A DNA stretch of 64,000 bases from Calliopsis andreniformis (lineage: Eukaryota > Arthropoda > Insecta > Hymenoptera > Andrenidae): NCBI RefSeq assembly GCF_051401765.1, contig NW_027480440.1, positions 2,046,001-2,110,000 of the forward strand, written 5' to 3'. The notes under the pieces are model-generated. The model saw nothing but the letters and a program-made list of their open reading frames with translations. It did not search any database and was not told the origin of the DNA. Shown piece by piece: positions 50,360 through 63,300 of the stretch. A program made the translations under genes and the position numbers. Numbering within the stretch: the first letter of the stretch is position 1; each line of letters opens with the position of its first letter.

Positions 50360-53300
50360 GCGGATTGAGGATTGAGGATTGAGGATTGAGGATTGAGGGT
50401 TGATGATTGAGGATTAAGGATTGAGGATTGAGGATTGAGGTTTGAGGATTGAGGATCGAGTACTGAGGATTGAGGATTGAATATTGATGATTGAGTATAG
50501 AGGATTCAAGATTGAAGACTGAGGGTTGAGCATTGTGTGCTGAGAATTGTTGTTCGTAGACTGAGATTTGAAGAATGAGGACTGAGTATTGAATAGTGAG
50601 AATTGAAGCTATTTTATTGAGGATTGACGATTGGGGATAGATGATTGAAGATTGAGGGTTAATGTTTGAGGATTGAGTATTGAAGATTGAGGATTGAAGA
50701 GTGAGGGTTGAGGATTGAGGGTTGAGGGTTGAGGATTGAGGGTTGAGGGCTGAGGATTGAGGATTGAGGATTGATGGCTGCAGATTGATGATTGAAGTTT
50801 GAGAATTGAGGATTGAGTATTGAGGATTGAGGATTGAGGATTGAGGATTGAGAATTGAATATTGAGGATTGAGTGTTGGAAATAGAATATTGTGGACTGA
50901 GGATTGAGGATTCGGTGTTGAGAATTGATGTTTGAGAATTGAGATCTGAAAGTTGAAGATTGTGGATTGTGTATTTAAAACTGTGAACTAAGGATATACT
51001 GTTGAGGATTGAGAATTGAGAATGGAGTATTGACGATTGAGGATTGAGGTTTGAGGATTGAGGATTGAGGATTCAGGATTGAGGATTGAGGATTGAGGAT
51101 TGATGATTGAAGATTGAGGATTGAGGAATGAGGATTGAGGGTTGAGGATTGAGGATTGAGGATTGAGGATTGAGTATTGAGGACTGGTGATTGAGGATTG
51201 AGGATTGAGGATTGAGGAATGAGGGTTGAGGATTGAGGATTGAGGATTGAGGATTGAGGATTGAGGATTGAGGATTGAGGATTGAGGATTGAGGATTAAG
51301 GATTCAGGATTGAGGATTGAGCATTGAGGATTGAGGATTGAGGGTTGTGGATTGAGGATTGAGGATTGAGGGTTGTGGATTGAGGATTGAGGATTGAGGA
51401 TTGAGGATTGAGGATTGATGATTGAGGATTGAGGATTGAGGATTGAGGAATGAGGGTTGCGGATTGAGGATTGAGGTTTGAGGCTTGAGGATTGAGGATT
51501 GAGGATTGAGAATTGAGGACAGAGGATTGAGGATTGAGGATTGATGGCTGCAGATTGATGATTGAAGATAGAGAATTGAGGATTGAGTATTGCGGATTGA
51601 GGATTGAGGATTGAGAATTGAATATTGAGGATTGAGGAATATTGATAGAATATTGTGGACTGAGGGTTGAGGATTGGGTGTCGAGAATTGATGTTTGACG
51701 ATTGAGATCTGAATGTTGATGATTGTGGATTGAGTATTTAAAACTGTGAATTAAGGATATACTGTTGAGGATTGAGAATTGACGATAGAAGGATTGAGGT
51801 TTGAGGATTGAGGATTGAGGATTGAGGATTGAGGATTGAGGATTGAGGTTTGAGGATTGAGGATTGAGGATTGAGGATTGAGGATTGAGGATTGATGACT
51901 GAGGATTGAGGATTGAGGATTGAGGATTGAGGATCGAGGATTGAGAATTGAGGATTGAGGAATGAGCGCTGAGGATTTAGGATTGAGGTTTGAGGATTGA
52001 GGATTGAGGATTGAGGGTTGAGGATTGAGGATTGAGGATTGAGGATTGAGGATTGAGGGTTGATGATTGAGGATTAAGGATTGAGGATTGAGGATTGAGG
52101 TTTGAGGATTGAGAATCGAGTACTGAGGATTGAGGATTGAATATTGATGATTGAGTATAGAGGATTGAAGATTGAGGACTGAGGGTTGAGCATTGTGTGC
52201 TGAGAATTGTTGTTCGTAGACTGAGATTTGAAGAATGAGGGCTGAGTATTGAATAGTGAGAATTGAAGCTATTTTATTGAGGATTGACGATTGAGGATAG
52301 ATGATTGAAGATTGAGGATTAATGTTTGAGGATTGAGTATTGAAGATTGAGGATTGAAGGGTGAGGGTTGAGGATTGAGGGTTGAGGGTTGAGGATTGAG
52401 GGTTGAGGGCTGAGGATTGAGGATTGAGGATTGATGGCTGCAGATTGATGATTGAAGTTTGAGAATTGAGGATTGAGTATTGAGGATTGAGGATTGAGGA
52501 TTGAGAATTGAATATTGAGGATTGAGTGTTGGAAATAGAATATTGTGGACTGAGGATTGAGGATTGGGTGTTGAGAATTGATGTTTGAGTATTGAGATCT
52601 GAATGTTGAAGATTGTGGATTGAGTACTTAAAACTGTGAATTAAGGATATACTGTTGAGGATTCAGAATTGAGGATTGAGGATTGATGTTTGATGATTGA
52701 GGATTGAGGATTGAGGATTGAGGATTGAGGATTGAGGATTGAGGATCGAGGATTTAGGACTGAGGATTGCGCATTGAGGAATGAGGGTTGAGGATTGAGG
52801 ATTGAGGTTTGATGGCTGCAGATTGATGATTGAAGATTGAGAATTGAGGATTGAGTTTTGGGGATGGAAGGTTGGGGACTGAGGGTTGAGGATTGGGTGT
52901 TGAGAATTGATGTTTGAGGATTGAGATCTGAAAGTTGAAGAATGTGGATTGAGTATTTAAAACTGTGAATTAAGGATATACTGTTGAGGATTGAGATCTG
53001 AGAAGTTGAAGATTGTGGATTGAGTATTTAAAACTGTGAATTAAGGATATACTGTTGAGGATTGAGAATTGAGGATTGAGGATTGAGATTTGATGGCTGC
53101 AGATTGATGATTGAAGTTTGAGAATTGAGGATTGAATGTTGGGGATAGAAGTTTGGGAACTGAGGGTTGAGGATTGGGTGTTGAGAATTGATGTTTGAGG
53201 ATTGAGATCTGAAAGTTCAAGATTGTGGATTGAGTATTTAAAACTGTGAATAAAGGATATACTGTTGAGGATTGAGAATTGAGGATTGAGGTTTGAGGTT

Positions 53301-54127
53301 TGAGGATTGAGGATTGAGGATTGAGGAATGAGGGTTGAGGTTTGAGGATTGAGGGTTGAGGACTGATGACTGAGGATTGAGGATTGATGGCTGCAGATTG
53401 TTGACTGAAGATAGAGAATTGAGGATTGAGTATTGAGGATTGAGGATTGAGAATTGAATATTGAGGATTGAGGATTGGGGATAGAATATTGTGGACTGAG
53501 GTTTGAGGATTGGGTGTTGAGAATTGATGTTTGAGGGTTGAGATCTGAATGTCGAAGATTGTGGATTGAGTATTTAAAACTGTGAATTAGGGATATACTG
53601 TTGAGGATTGAAGATTGTGGATTGAGTATTTAAAACTGTGAATTAGGGATATACTGTTGAGGATTGAAGATTGAGGAATGAGTGTTGAGGATTGAGGATT
53701 GAGGATTGCGGATTGAGGATTGATGATTGAGGATTGAGGATTGAGGATTGAAGATTGAGGATTGAGGATTGAGGATTGAGGATTGAGGGTTGAGGATTGA
53801 GGATTGAGGATTGAGGATTGAGGATTGTTGATTGAGGATTGAGGACTGAGGATTGAGGATTGAGGATTGAGGATTGAGGATTGAGGATTGAGGATTGAGG
53901 ATTGAGGGTTGAGGATTGAGGATTGAGGATTGAGGATTGAGGATGGAGGATTGAGGATTGAGGTTTGAGGATTGGTGATTGAGGATTGAGGATTGAGGAT
54001 TAAGGATTCAGGATTGAGGATTGACGATTGAGGATTGAGGATTGAGGGTTGAGGATTGAGGGTTGAGGATTGAGGATTGGGGATTGATGATTGAGGATTG
54101 ATGATTGAGTATTGAGGAATGAGATTT
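50360..54127 (+). repeat. 3,768-bp HOR, copy 2
   Basis: Essentially identical to copy 1. One visible difference is GAGAATCGAG at about 52,111, where copies 1 and 3 have GAGGATCGAG. It contains the same rare GGATTCGGTGTTGAG and GAGGAATATTGATAG variants. Such similarity in a satellite implies very recent duplication or continuing homogenisation; an assembly artefact should also be considered. Confidence 0.9.
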
Positions 54128-57100
54128 GCGGATTGAGGATTGAGGATTGAGGATTGAGGATTGAGGGTTGATGATTGAGGATTAAGGATTGAGGATTGAG
54201 GATTGAGGTTTGAGGATTGAGGATCGAGTACTGAGGATTGAGGATTGAATATTGATGATTGAGTATAGAGGATTCAAGATTGAAGACTGAGGGTTGAGCA
54301 TTGTGTGCTGAGAATTGTTGTTCGTAGACTGAGATTTGAAGAATGAGGACTGAGTATTGAATAGTGAGAATTGAAGCTATTTTATTGAGGATTGACGATT
54401 GGGGATAGATGATTGAAGATTGAGGGTTAATGTTTGAGGATTGAGTATTGAAGATTGAGGATTGAAGAGTGAGGGTTGAGGATTGAGGGTTGAGGGTTGA
54501 GGATTGAGGGTTGAGGGCTGAGGATTGAGGATTGAGGATTGATGGCTGCAGATTGATGATTGAAGTTTGAGAATTGAGGATTGAGTATTGAGGATTGAGG
54601 ATTGAGGATTGAGGATTGAGAATTGAATATTGAGGATTGAGTGTTGGAAATAGAATATTGTGGACTGAGGATTGAGGATTCGGTGTTGAGAATTGATGTT
54701 TGAGAATTGAGATCTGAAAGTTGAAGATTGTGGATTGTGTATTTAAAACTGTGAACTAAGGATATACTGTTGAGGATTGAGAATTGAGAATGGAGTATTG
54801 ACGATTGAGGATTGAGGTTTGAGGATTGAGGATTGAGGATTCAGGATTGAGGATTGAGGATTGAGGATTGATGATTGAAGATTGAGGATTGAGGAATGAG
54901 GATTGAGGGTTGAGGATTGAGGATTGAGGATTGAGGATTGAGTATTGAGGACTGGTGATTGAGGATTGAGGATTGAGGATTGAGGAATGAGGGTTGAGGA
55001 TTGAGGATTGAGGATTGAGGATTGAGGATTGAGGATTGAGGATTGAGGATTGAGGATTGAGGATTAAGGATTCAGGATTGAGGATTGAGCATTGAGGATT
55101 GAGGATTGAGGGTTGTGGATTGAGGATTGAGGATTGAGGGTTGTGGATTGAGGATTGAGGATTGAGGATTGAGGATTGAGGATTGATGATTGAGGATTGA
55201 GGATTGAGGATTGAGGAATGAGGGTTGCGGATTGAGGATTGAGGTTTGAGGCTTGAGGATTGAGGATTGAGGATTGAGAATTGAGGACAGAGGATTGAGG
55301 ATTGAGGATTGATGGCTGCAGATTGATGATTGAAGATAGAGAATTGAGGATTGAGTATTGCGGATTGAGGATTGAGGATTGAGAATTGAATATTGAGGAT
55401 TGAGGAATATTGATAGAATATTGTGGACTGAGGGTTGAGGATTGGGTGTCGAGAATTGATGTTTGACGATTGAGATCTGAATGTTGATGATTGTGGATTG
55501 AGTATTTAAAACTGTGAATTAAGGATATACTGTTGAGGATTGAGAATTGACGATAGAAGGATTGAGGTTTGAGGATTGAGGATTGAGGATTGAGGATTGA
55601 GGATTGAGGATTGAGGTTTGAGGATTGAGGATTGAGGATTGAGGATTGAGGATTGAGGATTGATGACTGAGGATTGAGGATTGAGGATTGAGGATTGAGG
55701 ATCGAGGATTGAGAATTGAGGATTGAGGAATGAGCGCTGAGGATTTAGGATTGAGGTTTGAGGATTGAGGATTGAGGATTGAGGGTTGAGGATTGAGGAT
55801 TGAGGATTGAGGATTGAGGATTGAGGGTTGATGATTGAGGATTAAGGATTGAGGATTGAGGATTGAGGTTTGAGGATTGAGGATCGAGTACTGAGGATTG
55901 AGGATTGAATATTGATGATTGAGTATAGAGGATTGAAGATTGAGGACTGAGGGTTGAGCATTGTGTGCTGAGAATTGTTGTTCGTAGACTGAGATTTGAA
56001 GAATGAGGGCTGAGTATTGAATAGTGAGAATTGAAGCTATTTTATTGAGGATTGACGATTGAGGATAGATGATTGAAGATTGAGGATTAATGTTTGAGGA
56101 TTGAGTATTGAAGATTGAGGATTGAAGGGTGAGGGTTGAGGATTGAGGGTTGAGGGTTGAGGATTGAGGGTTGAGGGCTGAGGATTGAGGATTGAGGATT
56201 GATGGCTGCAGATTGATGATTGAAGTTTGAGAATTGAGGATTGAGTATTGAGGATTGAGGATTGAGGATTGAGAATTGAATATTGAGGATTGAGTGTTGG
56301 AAATAGAATATTGTGGACTGAGGATTGAGGATTGGGTGTTGAGAATTGATGTTTGAGTATTGAGATCTGAATGTTGAAGATTGTGGATTGAGTACTTAAA
56401 ACTGTGAATTAAGGATATACTGTTGAGGATTCAGAATTGAGGATTGAGGATTGATGTTTGATGATTGAGGATTGAGGATTGAGGATTGAGGATTGAGGAT
56501 TGAGGATTGAGGATCGAGGATTTAGGACTGAGGATTGCGCATTGAGGAATGAGGGTTGAGGATTGAGGATTGAGGTTTGATGGCTGCAGATTGATGATTG
56601 AAGATTGAGAATTGAGGATTGAGTTTTGGGGATGGAAGGTTGGGGACTGAGGGTTGAGGATTGGGTGTTGAGAATTGATGTTTGAGGATTGAGATCTGAA
56701 AGTTGAAGAATGTGGATTGAGTATTTAAAACTGTGAATTAAGGATATACTGTTGAGGATTGAGATCTGAGAAGTTGAAGATTGTGGATTGAGTATTTAAA
56801 ACTGTGAATTAAGGATATACTGTTGAGGATTGAGAATTGAGGATTGAGGATTGAGATTTGATGGCTGCAGATTGATGATTGAAGTTTGAGAATTGAGGAT
56901 TGAATGTTGGGGATAGAAGTTTGGGAACTGAGGGTTGAGGATTGGGTGTTGAGAATTGATGTTTGAGGATTGAGATCTGAAAGTTCAAGATTGTGGATTG
57001 AGTATTTAAAACTGTGAATAAAGGATATACTGTTGAGGATTGAGAATTGAGGATTGAGGTTTGAGGTTTGAGGATTGAGGATTGAGGATTGAGGAATGAG

Positions 57101-57895
57101 GGTTGAGGTTTGAGGATTGAGGGTTGAGGACTGATGACTGAGGATTGAGGATTGATGGCTGCAGATTGTTGACTGAAGATAGAGAATTGAGGATTGAGTA
57201 TTGAGGATTGAGGATTGAGAATTGAATATTGAGGATTGAGGATTGGGGATAGAATATTGTGGACTGAGGTTTGAGGATTGGGTGTTGAGAATTGATGTTT
57301 GAGGGTTGAGATCTGAATGTCGAAGATTGTGGATTGAGTATTTAAAACTGTGAATTAGGGATATACTGTTGAGGATTGAAGATTGTGGATTGAGTATTTA
57401 AAACTGTGAATTAGGGATATACTGTTGAGGATTGAAGATTGAGGAATGAGTGTTGAGGATTGAGGATTGAGGATTGCGGATTGAGGATTGATGATTGAGG
57501 ATTGAGGATTGAGGATTGAAGATTGAGGATTGAGGATTGAGGATTGAGGATTGAGGGTTGAGGATTGAGGATTGAGGATTGAGGATTGAGGATTGTTGAT
57601 TGAGGATTGAGGACTGAGGATTGAGGATTGAGGATTGAGGATTGAGGATTGAGGATTGAGGATTGAGGATTGAGGGTTGAGGATTGAGGATTGAGGATTG
57701 AGGATTGAGGATGGAGGATTGAGGATTGAGGTTTGAGGATTGGTGATTGAGGATTGAGGATTGAGGATTAAGGATTCAGGATTGAGGATTGACGATTGAG
57801 GATTGAGGATTGAGGGTTGAGGATTGAGGGTTGAGGATTGAGGATTGGGGATTGATGATTGAGGATTGATGATTGAGTATTGAGGAATGAGATTT
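54128..57895 (+). repeat. 3,768-bp HOR, copy 3
   Basis: Third copy at the same offset. After about 57,896 the sequence no longer jumps back to the GGGTTGATG start but runs on with GAGGTTTGAGG, so this copy shows the native right flank of the unit. Its second half (from 55,885) is also the first part of the 4,432-bp duplication. Confidence 0.9.
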
Positions 57896-60316
57896 GCGGA
57901 TTGAGGATTGAGGTTTGAGGATTGAGGATTGAGGATTGAGGATTGAGGATTGAGGACAGAGGTTTGAGGATTGAGGATTGATGGCTGCAGATTGATAACT
58001 GAAGATAGAGAATGGAGGATTGAGTATTGCGGATTGAGGATTGAGGATTGAGAATTGAATATTAAGGATTGAGGATTGGGGATAAAATATTGTGAACTGA
58101 GTATTGAGGATTGGGTGTTGACAATTGATGTTTGAGGATTGAGATCTGAATGTTGAAGATTGTGGATTGAGTATTTAAAACTGTGAATTAAGGATATACT
58201 GTTGAGGATTGAGAATTAAGTATTGGGGATTGAGGTTTGAGGATTGAGGATTGAGGATTGAGGATTGAGGATTGAGGATTGAGGATTGAGGATTGAGGAT
58301 TGAGGATTGAGGAATGAGGGTTGAGGATTGAGGATTGAGGTTTGATGGCTGCAGATTGATGATTGAAGATTGAGAATTCAGGATTGAGTTTTGGGGATGG
58401 AAGTTTGGGGACTGAGGGTTGAGGATTGGGTGTTGAGAATTGATGTTTGAGGATTGAGATCTGAAAGTTGAAGAATGTGGATTGAGTATTTAAAACTGTG
58501 AATTAAGGATATACTGTTGAAGATTGGGATCTGAAAGTTGAAGATTGTGGATTGAGTATTTAAAACTGTGAATTAAGGATATACTGTTGAGGATTGAGAA
58601 TTGAGGATTGAGGATTGAGGTTTGATGGCTGCAGATTGATGATTGAAGTATGAGAATTGAGGATTGAATGTTGGGGATAGAAGTTTGGGAACTGAGGGTT
58701 GAGGATTGGGTGTTGAGAATTGATGTTTGAGGATTGAGATCTGAAAGTTCAAGATTTTGGATTGAGTATTTAAAACTGTGAATTAAGAATATACTGTTGA
58801 GGATTGAGAATTGAGGATTGAGGTTTGAGGTTTGAGGATTGAGGATTGAGGATTGAGGAATGAGGGTTGAGGATTGAGGATTGAGGATTGAGGGTTGAGG
58901 ACTGATGACTGAGGATTGAGGATTGATGGCTGCAAATTGTTGACTGAAGATAGAGAATTGAGGATTGAGTATTGAGGATTGAGGATTGAGAATTGAATAT
59001 TGAGGATTGAGGATTGGCGATAGAATATTGTGGACTGAGGTTTGAGGATTGGGTGTTGAGAATTGATGTTTGAGGATTGAGATCTGAATGTCGAAGATTG
59101 TGGATTGAGTATTTAAAACTGTGAATTAGGGATGTACTGTTGAGGATTGAAGATTGAGGAATGAGTGTTGAGGATTGAGGATTGAGGATTGAGGATTGCG
59201 GATTGAGGATTGATGATTGTGGATTGAGGATTGAGGATTGAAGATTGAGGATTGAGGATTGAGGATTGAGGATTGAGGATTGAGGGTTGAGGATTGAGGA
59301 TTGAGGATTGAGGATTGAGGATTGTTGATTGAGGATTGAGGATTGAGGATTGAGGAATGAGGATTGAGGATTGAGGATTGAGGATTGAGGATTGAGGATT
59401 GAGGGTTGAGGATTGAGGACTGAGGATTGAGGATTGAGGATGGAGGATTGAGGATTGAGGTTTGAGGATTGGTGATTGAGGATTGAGGATTGAGGATTAA
59501 GGATTCAGGATTGAGGATTGAGGATTGAGGATTGAGGATTGAGGGTTGAGGATTGAGGATTGAGGATTGAGGATTGGGGATTGATGATTGAGGATTGAGG
59601 ATTGAGTATTGAGGAATGAGGGTTGCGGATTGAGGATTGAGGTTTGAGGATTGAGGATTGAGGATTGAGGATTGAGGATTGAGGACAGAGGTTTGAGGAT
59701 TGAGGATTGATGGCTGCAGATTGATAACTGAAGATAGAGAATTGAGGATTGAGTATTGCTGATTGAGGATTGAGGATTGAGAATTGAATATTAAGGATTG
59801 AGGATTGGGGATAAAATTTTGTGAACTGAGTGTTGAGGATTGGGAGTTGACAATTGATGTTTGAGGATTGAGATCTGAATGTTGAAGATTGTGGATTGAG
59901 TATTTAAAACTGTGAATTACGGATATACTGGTGAGGATTGAGAATTAAGGATTGAGGATTGAGGTTTGAGGATTGAGGATTGAGGATTGAGGATAGAGGA
60001 TTGAGGATTGAGGATTGAGGGTTGAGGATTGAGGATTGAGGATTGGGGATTCAGGATTGAGGATTGAGGACTGAGGATTGAGGATTGAGGATGGAGGATT
60101 GAGGATTGAGGTTTGAGGATTGGTGATTGAGGATTGAGGATTGAGGATTAAGGATTCAGGATTGAGGATTGAGGATTGAGGATTGAGGATTGAGGGTTGA
60201 GGATTGAGGATTGAGGATTGAGGATTGGGGATTGATGATTGAGGATTGAGGATTGAGTATTGAGGAATGAGGGTTGCGGATTGAGGATTGAGGATTGAGG
60301 ATTGCGGATTGAGGAT
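55885..60316 (+). repeat. 4,432-bp HOR, copy 1
   Basis: GATCGAGTACTGAGG at 55,885 recurs at 60,317; CTGCAGATTGTTGACTG at 57,157 recurs at 61,589; CTGCAAATTGTTGACTG at 58,928 recurs at 63,360. Every offset is 4,432 = 7 x 633 plus 1, and one 8-mer (near 56,766) was counted. The part from 57,896 on extends the 3,768-bp unit with further B blocks (58,178, 58,489, 58,559, 58,768, 59,113 and 59,910). A segment near 59,441 also returns at 60,092 (651 bp, 93 heptamers). Confidence 0.88.
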
Positions 60317-63300
60317 CGAGTACTGAGGATTGAGGATTGAATATTGATGATTGAGTATAGAGGATTGAAGATTGAGGACTGAGGGTTGAGCATTGTGTGC
60401 TGAGAATTGTTGTTCGTAGACTGAGATTTGAAGAATGAGGGCTGAGTATTGAATAGTGAGAATTGAAGCTATTTTATTGAGGATTGACGATTGAGGATAG
60501 ATGATTGAAGATTGAGGATTAATGTTTGAGGATTGAGTATTGAAGATTGAGGATTGAAGGGTGAGGGTTGAGGATTGAGGGTTGAGGGTTGAGGATTGAG
60601 GGTTGAGGGCTGAGGATTGAGGATTGAGGATTGATGGCTGCAGATTGATGATTGAAGTTTGAGAATTGAGGATTGAGTATTGAGGATTGAGGATTGAGGA
60701 TTGAGAATTGAATATTGAGGATTGAGTGTTGGAAATAGAATATTGTGGACTGAGGATTGAGGATTGGGTGTTGAGAATTGATGTTTGAGTATTGAGATCT
60801 GAATGTTGAAGATTGTGGATTGAGTACTTAAAACTGTGAATTAAGGATATACTGTTGAGGATTCAGAATTGAGGATTGAGGATTGATGTTTGATGATTGA
60901 GGATTGAGGATTGAGGATTGAGGATTGAGGATTGAGGATTGAGGATCGAGGATTTAGGACTGAGGATTGCGCATTGAGGAATGAGGGTTGAGGATTGAGG
61001 ATTGAGGTTTGATGGCTGCAGATTGATGATTGAAGATTGAGAATTGAGGATTGAGTTTTGGGGATGGAAGGTTGGGGACTGAGGGTTGAGGATTGGGTGT
61101 TGAGAATTGATGTTTGAGGATTGAGATCTGAAAGTTGAAGAATGTGGATTGAGTATTTAAAACTGTGAATTAAGGATATACTGTTGAGGATTGAGATCTG
61201 AGAATTTGAAGATTGTGGATTGAGTATTTAAAACTGTGAATTAAGGATATACTGTTGAGGATTGAGAATTGAGGATTGAGGATTGAGATTTGATGGCTGC
61301 AGATTGATGATTGAAGTTTGAGAATTGAGGATTGAATGTTGGGGATAGAAGTTTGGGAACTGAGGGTTGAGGATTGGGTGTTGAGAATTGATGTTTGAGG
61401 ATTGAGATCTGAAAGTTCAAGATTGTGGATTGAGTATTTAAAACTGTGAATAAAGGATATACTGTTGAGGATTGAGAATTGAGGATTGAGGTTTGAGGTT
61501 TGAGGATTGAGGATTGAGGATTGAGGAATGAGGGTTGAGGTTTGAGGATTGAGGGTTGAGGACTGATGACTGAGGATTGAGGATTGATGGCTGCAGATTG
61601 TTGACTGAAGATAGAGAATTGAGGATTGAGTATTGAGGATTGAGGATTGAGAATTGAATATTGAGGATTGAGGATTGGGGATAGAATATTGTGGACTGAG
61701 GTTTGAGGATTGGGTGTTGAGAATTGATGTTTGAGGGTTGAGATCTGAATGTCGAAGATTGTGGATTGAGTATTTAAAACTGTGAATTAGGGATATACTG
61801 TTGAGGATTGAAGATTGTGGATTGAGTATTTAAAACTGTGAATTAGGGATATACTGTTGAGGATTGAAGATTGAGGAATGAGTGTTGAGGATTGAGGATT
61901 GAGGATTGCGGATTGAGGATTGATGATTGAGGATTGAGGATTGAGGATTGAAGATTGAGGATTGAGGATTGAGGATTGAGGATTGAGGGTTGAGGATTGA
62001 GGATTGAGGATTGAGGATTGAGGATTGTTGATTGAGGATTGAGGACTGAGGATTGAGGATTGAGGATTGAGGATTGAGGATTGAGGATTGAGGATTGAGG
62101 ATTGAGGGTTGAGGATTGAGGATTGAGGATTGAGGATTGAGGATGGAGGATTGAGGATTGAGGTTTGAGGATTGGTGATTGAGGATTGAGGATTGAGGAT
62201 TAAGGATTCAGGATTGAGGATTGACGATTGAGGATTGAGGATTGAGGGTTGAGGATTGAGGGTTGAGGATTGAGGATTGGGGATTGATGATTGAGGATTG
62301 ATGATTGAGTATTGAGGAATGAGATTTGCGGATTGAGGATTGAGGTTTGAGGATTGAGGATTGAGGATTGAGGATTGAGGATTGAGGACAGAGGTTTGAG
62401 GATTGAGGATTGATGGCTGCAGATTGATAACTGAAGATAGAGAATGGAGGATTGAGTATTGCGGATTGAGGATTGAGGATTGAGAATTGAATATTAAGGA
62501 TTGAGGATTGGGGATAAAATATTGTGAACTGAGTATTGAGGATTGGGTGTTGACAATTGATGTTTGAGGATTGAGATCTGAATGTTGAAGATTGTGGATT
62601 GAGTATTTAAAACTGTGAATTAAGGATATACTGTTGAGGATTGAGAATTAAGTATTGGGGATTGAGGTTTGAGGATTGAGGATTGAGGATTGAGGATTGA
62701 GGATTGAGGATTGAGGATTGAGGATTGAGGATTGAGGATTGAGGAATGAGGGTTGAGGATTGAGGATTGAGGTTTGATGGCTGCAGATTGATGATTGAAG
62801 ATTGAGAATTGAGGATTGAGTTTTGGGGATGGAAGTTTGGGGACTGAGGGTTGAGGATTGGGTGTTGAGAATTGATGTTTGAGGATTGAGATCTGAAAGT
62901 TGAAGAATGTGGATTGAGTATTTAAAACTGTGAATTAAGGATATACTGTTGAAGATTGGGATCTGAAAGTTGAAGATTGTGGATTGAGTATTTAAAACTG
63001 TGAATTAAGGATATACTGTTGAGGATTGAGAATTGAGGATTGAGGATTGAGGTTTGATGGCTGCAGATTGATGATTGAAGTATGAGAATTGAGGATTGAA
63101 TGTTGGGGATAGAAGTTTGGGAACTGAGGGTTGAGGATTGGGTGTTGAGAATTGATGTTTGAGGATTGAGATCTGAAAGTTCAAGATTTTGGATTGAGTA
63201 TTTAAAACTGTGAATTAAGAATATACTGTTGAGGATTGAGAATTGAGGATTGAGGTTTGAGGTTTGAGGATTGAGGATTGAGGATTGAGGAATGAGGGTT

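Larger units (their letters stand above)
31690..60490 (+). repeat. Marker family C (14 blocks)
   Basis: A block with GATGATTGAGTATAGAGG, GAGCATTGTGTGCTGAG, TTGTTGTTCGTAGACTGAG, GAATAGTGAGAATTG and GCTATTTTATTGAGG. The last part starts near 31799, 33542, 35908, 38945, 39694, 42598, 43726, 46840, 48500, 50608, 52268, 54376, 56036 and 60468. Two sub-forms alternate in the 3,768-bp units: GAGGATTCAAGATTGAAG (46.7, 50.5, 54.2 kb) and GAGGATTGAAGATTGAGG (48.4, 52.1, 55.9 kb). Confidence 0.87.
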
